Source: Paenibacillus tritici (lineage in GTDB: Bacteria; Bacillota; Bacilli; Paenibacillales; Paenibacillaceae). From it: 64,000 nucleotides of DNA. The notes beneath the pieces are model-generated. The model had not been told where the DNA came from. It ran no database searches and worked only from the letters and a program-made list of their open reading frames with translations. The translations under genes and the position numbers were made by a program. This document shows, in pieces, positions 56,325 to 64,000 of the stretch; the first letter of the stretch is position 1; every line of letters begins with the position of its first letter. The DNA is taken from positions 124,001-188,000 of the forward strand of contig NZ_JABMKX010000004.1 of the NCBI RefSeq assembly GCF_013204885.1, in the 5' to 3' direction.

Positions 56325-57857
56325 ATGCAGGACCCTTCGGTTGAAATGCGCGGAATCGTGAAGAAGTTCGGTGCTGTAACGGCCAGCGATCAAGTTGATT
56401 TTTCGGCAAATGCGGGTGAGATTCATGCGCTGCTTGGGGAGAACGGAGCAGGGAAAAGCACAGTCATGAGCATGCTGTCAGGGGTGTACAGGGCGGACGC
56501 CGGAGAGATTCTTATTCACGGCCAGCCGGCCAGAATCCGCTCTCCGAAGGATGCGGCACTTCTTGGGATAGGCATGGTCTTTCAGAACTTCAGACTGGTG
56601 CAAAGCCTCACGGCAGCGGAGAATATCGTGCTTGGCGAAAAGTCGTCTTTCTGGCGTGGCAGCAAGTGGATGAGGAACAAGCGTGAAGAGATTGAGGCGC
56701 TCGGTGAACGGTTTGGATTGAAATTCCCTGTAGACCGTCCGATCTGGCAGTTGTCCGTCGGTGAGCAGCAGCGGGTTGAGATTGTCAAAACGCTGTACCG
56801 CGGCGCAGACATCATTATTCTGGATGAACCCACCTCGGTGCTGACGCCGGGAGAAGCGGAGCAGCTGTTCGCGACCCTCCGGGTTATGAAGCAGGCGGGG
56901 AAGACAGTCATCATGACCACGCATAAGATGAAGGAAGTCATGGCGTCCTCGGACCGTATCTCCGTCATGCGGAAGGGAAAAATGATTGCTGCGCTGAAGA
57001 CGCACGAGACGGATGAGCTGGAATTAGCCCGGCTTATGGTAGGGCGGGAGATTGCCATCAGCCGTCAGGAACGGGAGGCCACGGAAGGGGCGCCTCTGCT
57101 GGTTGTCCGGAATCTGGAGGTCGCTGCGGATCATGGACGCAACGCGCTGGACGCTCTGTCGCTTACCGTGCATGAAGGGGAGATTGTCGGTGTGGCCGGA
57201 GTAGCGGGCAACGGGCAGAAGGAGCTGGCAGAAGTGTTGACTGGACTTCGGACATGGAGGACAGGCGAGATTATATTTGACGGCAGCCCTGTAAAAACAG
57301 CCTCGGTCCGGGCGGCCATTGATTCAGGCATTTCGCATGTGCCGGAGAACCGGATGAAGAGCGGTCTGGCCGGACGGCTGGGTTCTGTTGATAACCTGCT
57401 GTTCAAGTCCTACCGCAGTGAGGAGCATTCCAGATTTGGCTTCCTGAAGGCGGCGAGGAACCGCTCCTGGTCGCAGGAGCTGGTCCGCCGCTTCAATGTG
57501 AAGACGCCGGAGCTGGATACTCCCGTACAGCAGCTGTCCGGCGGGAATCAGCAGAAGCTGCTGTTTGCCCGCGAGGTCAGCCATCAGCCGAAGCTGATGG
57601 TGGCCGTCCATCCGACCCAGGGGCTGGATGTCGGCGCAGCGGCCGGGGTCCATGAGCTGCTGATGGAGCTGCGCGGCTCCGGCAGCGGTGTGCTGCTGAT
57701 CTCTGAGGATCTGGATGAGCTGCTGCAATTATCCGACCGTATTCTGGTGATGTACAGCGGTTCAATTATAGGGGAGAGTGATCATGAGCATGCGGACCGG
57801 GAAGTAATCGGCCTGATGATGGCTGGTATCCGAAGCGTGGAGGGGAGCGCCGTATGA
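56325..57857 (+). CDS. ABC transporter ATPase, two-domain (NupO-like)
   Basis: The 510-residue protein contains two ABC domains of the sugar/nucleoside (RbsA-like) type. The first has LLGENGAGKSTVMSML, LSVGEQQRVEIVKTL and IIILDEPTSVLTPGE. The second has the typical degenerate Walker A region (VAGVAGNGQKELAEVL), LSGGNQQKLLFAREV and HPTQGLDVGA in place of a full Walker B. It powers the importer encoded with the two permeases. Start ATG follows CAGGAGAGGAG; it overlaps the first permease gene by four bases. Confidence 0.92.
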   Translation: MQDPSVEMRGIVKKFGAVTASDQVDFSANAGEIHALLGENGAGKSTVMSMLSGVYRADAGEILIHGQPARIRSPKDAALLGIGMVFQNFRLVQSLTAAENIVLGEKSSFWRGSKWMRNKREEIEALGERFGLKFPVDRPIWQLSVGEQQRVEIVKTLYRGADIIILDEPTSVLTPGEAEQLFATLRVMKQAGKTVIMTTHKMKEVMASSDRISVMRKGKMIAALKTHETDELELARLMVGREIAISRQEREATEGAPLLVVRNLEVAADHGRNALDALSLTVHEGEIVGVAGVAGNGQKELAEVLTGLRTWRTGEIIFDGSPVKTASVRAAIDSGISHVPENRMKSGLAGRLGSVDNLLFKSYRSEEHSRFGFLKAARNRSWSQELVRRFNVKTPELDTPVQQLSGGNQQKLLFAREVSHQPKLMVAVHPTQGLDVGAAAGVHELLMELRGSGSGVLLISEDLDELLQLSDRILVMYSGSIIGESDHEHADREVIGLMMAGIRSVEGSAV

Positions 57858-58969
57858 GTCCGAAGCCTGGAAGTGATTCTGTAGTACTGAAGCCCTTGCC
57901 GATGCGCAGCGGGCGGTGGTATTCCCTCAGGCTGGAATACGATTCAAGCCGTACCCGCTCCCCCTGGTGGACACCGGTTCTGTCTGTTATTCTGGCACTT
58001 CTGCTCTGTGCAGGCTTCATTGCGGCGAATGGCATGAGTCCGCTGGTTGTGTATGAGAAAATGCTCCGCGGGGCGTTCGGAACCTCCTACGGCTTCACCG
58101 AAACAATGGTCAAAGCCATTCCGCTGCTGCTGTGCGGACTTGGCATCGCGGTGGCTTACCGGATCTCTGTCTGGAATATCGGGGCGGAAGGCCAGCTTAC
58201 AGTAGGCGCTATGGCGGCTACTGCGGTAACGATCTATTTCCCTGATCTGCCCTCCTTCTGGTCCATTGTGCTGATGCTGGTCTTCGGCACAGCGGCCGGG
58301 GCGCTGTGGGGTCTCATGACCGCCGTTCCGCGAACCCATTTCGGAGTCAATGAGCTGATCACCTCGCTGATGCTGAACTATGTAGCTCTGCTGGCGCTGG
58401 ATTATGTAGTGTTCGGTCCCTGGAAAGACCCGAAGGGCTTCAACTTCCCGGGTTCACCGGTGTTCACGGCGGCCCAGTCTCTGCCGGTGCTTGGCAGTAC
58501 CCGGCTGCATATCGGGCTGGTGTTCGGTCTCGTGGCTGTCCTTCTCTATTATCTGATGATCCGCTTCACCCGCTGGGGGTATGAGCTGCGCCTGATCGGG
58601 GCCAATCCTACAGCGGCCCGTTATGCGGGGATTCATCTCAAAAAGCATATTATCATCGTCATGCTGATCAGCGGCGGCCTTGCCGGGATCGCCGGGATGG
58701 CTGAGGTCTCCGGGGTTACCCATAAGCTGATGCAGGGAATCTCCCCGGGCTATGGCTATACGGCGATCATCGTCGCTTGGCTCGCCAAGCTGAACCCGCT
58801 GGGCCTCATTGTGACCTCGATTCTGTTCGGCGGCCTGATTGTCGGCGGATACAGTGTTCAGACGATCGGACTGCCTTCGTCGATCTCGGAAATGCTGCAG
58901 GGCGCGATCCTGTTCTTCCTGATTGCCGGCGACATGATTCACCGTTTCCGCATCCGCCGGAGCGCATAA
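57854..58969 (+). CDS. ABC transporter permease (NupP-like)
   Basis: The 371-residue membrane protein belongs to the BPD_transp_2 family (NupP/YufP). A polar N-terminus of about 40 residues precedes eight to ten hydrophobic segments. Characteristic are AEGQLTVGAMAATA and GANPTAARYAGIHLKK, close to the ATPase contact loop. Its ATG overlaps the ATPase stop. With the second permease it forms the membrane channel for purines or ureides. Confidence 0.9.
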   Translation: MSPKPGSDSVVLKPLPMRSGRWYSLRLEYDSSRTRSPWWTPVLSVILALLLCAGFIAANGMSPLVVYEKMLRGAFGTSYGFTETMVKAIPLLLCGLGIAVAYRISVWNIGAEGQLTVGAMAATAVTIYFPDLPSFWSIVLMLVFGTAAGALWGLMTAVPRTHFGVNELITSLMLNYVALLALDYVVFGPWKDPKGFNFPGSPVFTAAQSLPVLGSTRLHIGLVFGLVAVLLYYLMIRFTRWGYELRLIGANPTAARYAGIHLKKHIIIVMLISGGLAGIAGMAEVSGVTHKLMQGISPGYGYTAIIVAWLAKLNPLGLIVTSILFGGLIVGGYSVQTIGLPSSISEMLQGAILFFLIAGDMIHRFRIRRSA

Positions 58970-59008
58970 CAGCATTCTGGTGCAGTTCGTACAGAAGGGG
59001 GTTCATTC

Positions 59009-59938
59009 ATGGATTTCACAACGCAGTTACTCATTGCTGCCATCTCCGCCGGAACGCCGCTTCTGCTGGCCACCTTGGGAGGCATTTTGACTGAACGGGC
59101 CGGAATTATCCAGCTCGGTGCCGAAGGGCTGATGCTGATGGGGGCAGTGACGACTTGTATCGTCTACATCCGCAGCGGAAATCTGCTGCTTGCCCTGCTC
59201 TCGGCTGTGGCTATTACCGCCCTTCTGGGCGTAGTCCATTCGTTCTTATGTGTCACGCTCCGGGCGAATCAGACGATGTCGGGCCTGGCGATGACTTTAT
59301 TCGGCAGCGGGCTTAGCGCCTATATCGGCAAGCCCATCAGCGGAATTCCGCTTCCCGGCACATCGCCCAAGCTGGATCTGGGCGTGGTGAAGCAGGTGCC
59401 GGTGATCGGAGAGATTGTTGGACGGCTGGATGTTCTGACCTGGTTCAGTCTGCTGCTTGTGCTTGTGCTGCATCTGCTGATTCACCATACCTCATGGGGC
59501 CTGCATCTGCGGGCAGTCGGCGACAATCCGGCTACGGCGGACGTCATGGGTATCCGGGTGCAGCTGATCCGCTACAGCTATGTTACTGCCGGGGCTGCGC
59601 TGATTGGCCTGGCCGGTGCGGACATGGTGCTGGCCTATGCGCCGACCTGGAATGAAGGCCTTACCGCCGGGCGGGGCTGGATTGCTGTCGGTCTGGTTAT
59701 TTTTGCCAGATGGAACCCGCTCCGCGCCCTCTTCTGCGCTTACTTTTTCGGAGCCCTTGACTCCATCGGCTTCCGTATTCAGCTCCTTGGGAGTGCGGTG
59801 CCGCCTTATTTTCTCAAAATGATCCCTTATGTCGTAACCATTCTTGTATTGATGTATCTGGGTTACCGCAACCGCAACAAGCCTTCCGGTACACCGGAAT
59901 CGCTGGGAACGCCTTATATACGGGAACAGCGGTTCTAA
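59009..59938 (+). CDS. ABC transporter permease (NupQ-like)
   Basis: The 309-residue second permease of the same family shows GGILTERAGIIQLGAEGLML near the N-terminus and RAVGDNPATADVMGIRVQL in the cytoplasmic loop, with eight or more hydrophobic helices. ATG follows AGAAGGGGG. It is followed by the uraD gene after 50 bases without a terminator, so import and catabolism genes probably form one operon. Confidence 0.9.
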   Translation: MDFTTQLLIAAISAGTPLLLATLGGILTERAGIIQLGAEGLMLMGAVTTCIVYIRSGNLLLALLSAVAITALLGVVHSFLCVTLRANQTMSGLAMTLFGSGLSAYIGKPISGIPLPGTSPKLDLGVVKQVPVIGEIVGRLDVLTWFSLLLVLVLHLLIHHTSWGLHLRAVGDNPATADVMGIRVQLIRYSYVTAGAALIGLAGADMVLAYAPTWNEGLTAGRGWIAVGLVIFARWNPLRALFCAYFFGALDSIGFRIQLLGSAVPPYFLKMIPYVVTILVLMYLGYRNRNKPSGTPESLGTPYIREQRF

Positions 59939-59990
59939 GGACGGAGGGCGAGGGCGGTATGATGCAAATTAGACGGATGGAGGCGGGTCT

Positions 59991-60509
59991 ATGAATACAC
60001 CGGTGCACAGATTAACACTGCAACAGATTAACGCTATGGAAAAGCTGGAATTCGTAGAGAGTCTCGGCGGCATCTTCGAGCATTCTCCCTGGGTGGCGGA
60101 AGGTGTGTATGGGAGGCGGCCGTTCGAACACTTGCAGCATCTGCATACTGAGATGATGGATATAGCACAGAATGCGGAGCCGGACCGGCAGCTGGCCCTG
60201 CTGAAGGCCCACCCTGATCTGGCTACAAGACTTGCGGTCAGTCCGCTGTCGGCGGCAGAGCAGCAGGGGGCCGGACTGGACCGGCTGACGCCGGAGGAAT
60301 TCAGGCAGCTTACAGAGCTGAATGCTGCATATACGGAACGATTCCGCTTCCCGTTCATTCTGGCTGTACGGGGCAAGGATAAAGACGATATCCTGAACGC
60401 CATCCGTGAGCGGGTAGGGCGTTCCTTGGAGGAAGAGCAGGCTCAGGCGCTGCGGGAGATCGGGAAGATTACCCGCTTCCGGCTGGAGGATCTGCTGGGA
60501 ACGGGGTAG
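59991..60509 (+). CDS. uraD: OHCU decarboxylase
   Basis: The 172-residue helical enzyme fits the family: FVESLGGIFEHSPWVAE with the catalytic His in this region, AHPDLATRL, SPLSAAEQQGAGLD and FRFPFILAVRGKD. It converts 2-oxo-4-hydroxy-4-carboxy-5-ureidoimidazoline to (S)-allantoin. In B. subtilis this domain is fused to uricase in PucL; here it is a stand-alone gene and no uricase is seen. ATG follows ATGGAGGCGGG. Confidence 0.93.
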   Translation: MNTPVHRLTLQQINAMEKLEFVESLGGIFEHSPWVAEGVYGRRPFEHLQHLHTEMMDIAQNAEPDRQLALLKAHPDLATRLAVSPLSAAEQQGAGLDRLTPEEFRQLTELNAAYTERFRFPFILAVRGKDKDDILNAIRERVGRSLEEEQAQALREIGKITRFRLEDLLGTG

Positions 60510-60587
60510 CTAGAGCCTGAGAGCATGAGCGATCATCTGATTTCACCTCTGCTGCATATTCTAAATCACTCACAGGAGGGATGCGCT

Positions 60588-61046
60588 ATGAACGGGCAAC
60601 TGACTACGCATGTGCTGGATCTGTCACGGGGCATACCTGCTGCGGGCTTATCGCTTCAGCTCTGGCGGCTGGGGGACGGGGAGCCAGAGCTGAAGCGTCA
60701 GGCGGTCACGAATGCGGACGGCAGGCTGGATGCCCCGCTGCTGGCCGGTGATGAACTGGAGGCCGGATGTTATGAGCTGCTGTTCATGGCCGGTGATTAT
60801 TTCCGGGGCGCTGAGGCTGGGGCAGGAGCGGGTTCCGGTGCCGGTGCCGGTGCCGGTGTCGGTGTTGGTGTTGGTGTTGGTGCCAGTGCCAGTGCTAGTG
60901 CAAGTGCCGGAGAACGGGGTGCTGAGGCCGTGAGCCTGTTCCTGGAGCATATCCCGATCCGCTTCAACATTCTGGACCCGGCAGCGCATTATCATGTACC
61001 GCTGCTGGTTGCGCCAGGAGGATACAGCACTTACCGCGGCAGTTAA
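60588..61046 (+). CDS. pucM: 5-hydroxyisourate hydrolase (transthyretin-like) with low-complexity insert
   Basis: ATG 60588 lies seven bases after CAGGAGGG. The 152-residue protein has the HIUase marks: [19 protein letters not shown] with the first catalytic His, [10 protein letters not shown] with Arg, and the C-terminal [18 protein letters not shown], including the diagnostic YRGS. Between the AGDYFRG strand and the HIPIRF strand about 38 residues of Gly/Ala/Val/Ser repeats are inserted, where normal enzymes have a short loop. It hydrolyses 5-hydroxyisourate to OHCU, the step before UraD, encoded just upstream. Confidence 0.92.
   Translation: MNGQLTTHVLDLSRGIPAAGLSLQLWRLGDGEPELKRQAVTNADGRLDAPLLAGDELEAGCYELLFMAGDYFRGAEAGAGAGSGAGAGAGVGVGVGVGASASASASAGERGAEAVSLFLEHIPIRFNILDPAAHYHVPLLVAPGGYSTYRGS
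60818..60915 (+). repeat. GGTGYY-type hexanucleotide tract inside pucM
   Basis: About a dozen GGTGCC/GGTGTC/GGTGTT units grade into GCCAGT/GCTAGT units, encoding GA, GV and AS dipeptides. Changes by six bases stay in frame, so the loop length can vary without frameshift. Confidence 0.88.
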
Positions 61047-61084
61047 GCTGCTGCCTATATCCCTGGACCGGAGGTGATCTATTC

Positions 61085-62482
61085 ATGAAGGAAGAAGTCT
61101 ATGAGCTTATCATCAGGAACGGGGAGGTGGTGCTTCCCGGAGAGGTCCGCAGGCTGGATATCGGAGTGAAGGACGGCAGGATCGCTGCTCTGGGCGAAGC
61201 GCTTCAGGCTTCACCAGACACCAGAATCATCAATGCCGAGGGACAATATGTGTTGCCCGGCATGATTGATATGCATGTTCACTTCAATGAACCAGCGCTT
61301 GGACACTGGGAAGGCTTCCGCAGCGGATCGGCAGCCCTTGCGGCCGGCGGCTGTACCTGTTATGCCGATATGCCGCTGAACGGGAATCCGCCGACTGTGA
61401 ATCTGGAGGCGTTACGGCTGAAGGCGGAAGCCGCAGCAGGGAACTCGGCGGTGGATTATGTCCTGTGGGGCGGGCTTGTGCCCGGCAATCTGGAGGAGCT
61501 GGACGGACTTGCGGCTGCGGGCGTTACGGGGTTCAAGGCTTTTATCTCGAACCCCGGAGGTGAAGGAGAGGGGCGGTTCCGTGAGGTGGACGATGGTACG
61601 CTGTACCAGGGAATGCTGCGGATTGCCGCAACCGGCGGAATCCTCGCCCTGCATGCGGAGAGCGAAGCTATAACCTCGGTGCTGGGAGCGGCTGCCATCC
61701 GTGAAGGACGCCGAAGTGCGCGTGATTTCGTGGCTTCGCGTCCCCCGGAAGCGGAGCTGGAGGCTGTGGCCCGGGCGCTGTTGTACAGTGAGCGGACCGG
61801 CTGCCGGCTGCATTTCGTCCATATCAGTACAGCGGCAGCCCTGGAGCTGATTCATGACGCCAAACTGCGCGGCCTGGATGTTACCGCTGAGACCTGCCCC
61901 CATTATCTGATTCTGGATGAGGGCAGCATGGAGACGCTGGGACCGCTGGCCAAATGCGCTCCGCCCCTGCGCAGCAGCACGGAGCGGGAGCGGCTGTGGG
62001 CAGCGCTGGCTGCGGGCCGGGTGGATCTGATTGCCTCAGATCATTCCCCCTGTCCGCCGGAGCTGAAGCTGGCGCCGGGGTTGTCGTTCATGGAAGCCTG
62101 GGGCGGAATTTCCGGTGCCCAGAGCAGTTTGGAATTGATGTTCCATGAAGGTGTCCGGGTGCGCGGCCTGCCGGTCACGCAGATATCCGCGCTGCTGTCC
62201 GGGCAGCCTGCCCGGCGGTTCGGGCTGGAAGAGCGCAAGGGCTCCATTGCTCCGGGGCTGGATGCCGATCTGGTGCTGCTTGATCCTGATGCAGCGTATA
62301 CGCTGCGGGCGGAGGACTTATTGTACCGGCACCCGCATAGCCCCTATGTCGGAATGACCTTATCCTGCAAGGTAACCACAACGATCTGCCGAGGCAAGGT
62401 AGTCTACACAGCCGGGGAAGGAGTTGTTCAGGGCGGCGGGGGAGAATGGCTGCGTATTACCCGCAGCCGTCCGGGTCTATGA
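61085..62482 (+). CDS. pucH: Allantoinase
   Basis: The 465-residue amidohydrolase has the two-metal dihydroorotase/allantoinase pattern: GMIDMHVHFNEP, the carbamylated-Lys segment TGFKAFIS, ALHAESE, LHFVHISTAAALELI and IASDHSPCPPELK. The last is typical of allantoinase. It opens allantoin to allantoate. ATG follows GGAGGTGATC. The stop overlaps the next gene's ATG (ATGA), so the enzymes of consecutive steps are coupled. Confidence 0.94.
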   Translation: MKEEVYELIIRNGEVVLPGEVRRLDIGVKDGRIAALGEALQASPDTRIINAEGQYVLPGMIDMHVHFNEPALGHWEGFRSGSAALAAGGCTCYADMPLNGNPPTVNLEALRLKAEAAAGNSAVDYVLWGGLVPGNLEELDGLAAAGVTGFKAFISNPGGEGEGRFREVDDGTLYQGMLRIAATGGILALHAESEAITSVLGAAAIREGRRSARDFVASRPPEAELEAVARALLYSERTGCRLHFVHISTAAALELIHDAKLRGLDVTAETCPHYLILDEGSMETLGPLAKCAPPLRSSTERERLWAALAAGRVDLIASDHSPCPPELKLAPGLSFMEAWGGISGAQSSLELMFHEGVRVRGLPVTQISALLSGQPARRFGLEERKGSIAPGLDADLVLLDPDAAYTLRAEDLLYRHPHSPYVGMTLSCKVTTTICRGKVVYTAGEGVVQGGGGEWLRITRSRPGL

Positions 62483-63774
62483 TGCGCCAGGACCCGCCTG
62501 TTCCGGCAGGAGAGATGCTGAAGCTGCTGGATGAACTGGCAGCCTTCAGTGCTCCCGGTCCCGGAGTTACCCGGCTGCTGTATACACCGGAGTGGTGTGG
62601 GGTTCAGCATTTTTTGCAGGAAAGGATGACTGGACTCGGGCTTGAAGTCAGGATGGATCAGGTGGGGAATGTCTACGGTAGACTGGCCGGATCAGAAGCA
62701 AGTGACAAGGTCATTCTTACCGGTTCTCATATCGACACGGTGGTGAACGGCGGACGGTATGACGGTGCCTATGGAATCGCTGCTGCTGTTACCGCGCTGC
62801 ATTACCTGCAGGCGACCTTCGGGCAGCCGCTGCGGACGCTGGAGGTGGTGTCCTTCTGTGAGGAAGAGGGCAGCCGCTTCCCTTTGACATTCTGGGGTTC
62901 AGGCCATGTGACAGGACTGTATAGCGGGAGCGAAGGTCTGGATTGCGCAGATGCTGAGGGGATAACGATGGGGGCGGCAATGGCTGCCTGCGGTCTGGGC
63001 GGGATAGCAGTGTCAGGCGCTGAAGCCGCCGCAGGCCTGGAAGGAAGCTATCGCTTCAAGGATAGTCCGGTACGCAGCGATGTCGCTGCTTATGTGGAGC
63101 TGCATATCGAACAGGGCATCATTCTGGAGCGGACATCCCATCAGATTGGGGTGGTGCAGGCTATTGTCGGTCAGCGGAGATATCTGGTCAAGGTCTGCGG
63201 GACGGCGAATCATGCTGGGACAACACCCATGGGCTTAAGGCAGGATGCACTCGCGGGCAGCGCGGAGATGCTGTTGGCGCTGGAGCGGTCCGCTGTAGCG
63301 GAGGGTGATCCGCTGGTGGCGACAACCGGACGGCTCGAGGTATCTCCGGGTACGCCGAATGTGATTCCCGGGGAGGTGCAGTTCACACTGGATATCCGGC
63401 ATAGCGAAGCCGGGATGCTGGAGCGCTTCTGCGCAGCTATCCTGGCGGAGTTCGCAGAGCTTAGCGGAAGACGCGGTCTGACGCTTGCGGTGCAGCAGCA
63501 GCTGGATACCACCCCTGCTCCCATGGATCAGGAGCTGTGCGAGGCGCTTGAGGAGATCTGTCTCGGGCAGGGGAAGTCGTTCCGGAGTATGGTCAGCGGA
63601 GCGGGGCATGATGCCCAGCTGTTCGCTGCGCTCTGCCCGGCGGCAATGATCTTCGTGCCGAGCCGGGGAGGCATCAGCCATTCTCCCGGGGAGTATAGCT
63701 CACCGGAGGAGCTGACTGCTGGATTGGAAGTGCTAACGGCATTATTATATAGATTAGCTTATACAGAGAACTGA
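62479..63774 (+). CDS. pucF: Allantoate amidohydrolase
   Basis: Start is put at ATG 62479, which overlaps the allantoinase stop; an ATG at 62446 is possible. The 431-residue M20-type enzyme shows LTGSHIDTVVNGGRYDGAYG, EEEGSRFPLTFWGSGHVTG, ELHIEQGIILE, NHAGTTPMGLRQDAL, SGAGHDAQLFAALCP, and GGISHSPGEYS. This order is the allantoate amidohydrolase/ureidoglycolase group, which binds two Mn ions. It releases ammonia and carbon dioxide to give (S)-ureidoglycine. Confidence 0.93.
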   Translation: MMRQDPPVPAGEMLKLLDELAAFSAPGPGVTRLLYTPEWCGVQHFLQERMTGLGLEVRMDQVGNVYGRLAGSEASDKVILTGSHIDTVVNGGRYDGAYGIAAAVTALHYLQATFGQPLRTLEVVSFCEEEGSRFPLTFWGSGHVTGLYSGSEGLDCADAEGITMGAAMAACGLGGIAVSGAEAAAGLEGSYRFKDSPVRSDVAAYVELHIEQGIILERTSHQIGVVQAIVGQRRYLVKVCGTANHAGTTPMGLRQDALAGSAEMLLALERSAVAEGDPLVATTGRLEVSPGTPNVIPGEVQFTLDIRHSEAGMLERFCAAILAEFAELSGRRGLTLAVQQQLDTTPAPMDQELCEALEEICLGQGKSFRSMVSGAGHDAQLFAALCPAAMIFVPSRGGISHSPGEYSSPEELTAGLEVLTALLYRLAYTEN

Positions 63775-63889
63775 AGCTTGGTAGCTCTTAAGAGGCTGGA
63801 GCTTAAGGGTGCTGAAGAGGTCGAGGCCTGAGAATTCTAAGAGATGTTACTCTCAGCAGACTGAGCTTGTTGAAAAAGGGGAGAAAGTG

Positions 63890-64000
63890 ATGAAGCGGTA
63901 CGAAGATCTGTCGCCGTCCTTGCGGTGTATTATGACTCCCGGCCCCGTGGAGGTCGATCCGCGTGTGCTGCGGGCTATGTCTTATCCGGTGCTGGGACAA
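63890..64000 (+). CDS. pucG: PucG-like ureidoglycine-glyoxylate aminotransferase, 3' end outside window
   Basis: ATG behind AAAAAGGGGAGAAAGTG opens a frame running off the right edge; 37 residues are visible. The start RYEDLSPSLRCIMTPGPVEV, then DPRVLRAMSYPVLGQ, is the N-terminus of class V aminotransferases of the PucG/alanine-glyoxylate type. PucG transfers the amino group of (S)-ureidoglycine to glyoxylate, giving oxalurate and glycine. That product would feed the HpxY/HpxW-like pair upstream. Confidence 0.85.
   Translation, partial: MKRYEDLSPSLRCIMTPGPVEVDPRVLRAMSYPVLGQ

Overview
The window looks like a moderately GC-rich, endospore-forming Firmicute, most likely Paenibacillus. Reasons: strong AGGAGG-type ribosome binding sites, a PBSX/skin-type (xkd) contractile-tail prophage, a GlnR/TnrA-like box, a B. 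subtilis-like puc ureide pathway and a NupNOPQ-type nucleoside ABC transporter. The genus is an inference.

Region 1 (1 to about 38,887) is the right part of a prophage. Its left end, with integrase and lysogeny genes, lies outside the window. The right end is a 49-bp fragment of the 3' half of a tRNA-Gly (anticodon TCC) without its 5' half, i.e. an attachment site. Order: AAA ATPase, small early genes, VapE-type primase/helicase, an iteron-rich candidate origin, VRR-NUC nuclease, SNF2 helicase, coiled-coil HTH protein and sigma-like late regulator (1-7,880). Next is a noncoding control region with a folded element and a minus-strand cluster of tiny membrane peptides plus an HTH gene (7,881-8,990). 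Then come terminases, portal, minor head protein with a C-terminal zincin-like domain, scaffold and capsid (9,015-16,900), and connector, sheath, tube, a -1 frameshift chaperone pair, tape measure, baseplate and fibres (16,871-31,892). Lysis genes follow (32,005-33,825). The accessory end (33,900-38,700) holds an AT-rich P-loop ATPase behind a palindromic promoter, a LexA-box gene, a DUF3006/ComEC-like pair, a second cluster of tiny membrane peptides and an XRE repressor.

Region 2 (38,890-47,970) is chromosomal. It starts with arrays of 51-bp repeats whose units form two hairpins with compensatory changes. Then: M20 dipeptidase, HxlR regulator, TRM11-like methyltransferase, NUDIX hydrolase, a small membrane protein, an ASCH protein, a 214-bp MITE-like element, an ABC-F ATPase behind a leader peptide and terminator (attenuator), and a PH-domain protein.

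Region 3 (48,120-64,000) is a purine/ureide catabolic locus. PucM (5-hydroxyisourate hydrolase), UraD (OHCU decarboxylase), allantoinase, allantoate amidohydrolase and the start of a PucG aminotransferase lead from 5-hydroxyisourate to oxalurate. An upstream unit encodes a gamma-glutamyltransferase-fold protein and an amidase resembling HpxW and HpxY, which could take oxalurate through oxamate to oxalate. A lipoprotein, ATPase and two permeases form the importer. PucR and a PucB-like protein are present; no uricase or xanthine dehydrogenase gene is visible in the window. A GlnR/TnrA-type palindrome precedes pucR and a weaker one precedes the importer, which fits nitrogen control.

Tandem repeats are a theme of the chromosomal part: a 36-bp array inside the amidase gene, a hexanucleotide tract inside pucM, and 51-bp arrays at two intergenic loci.
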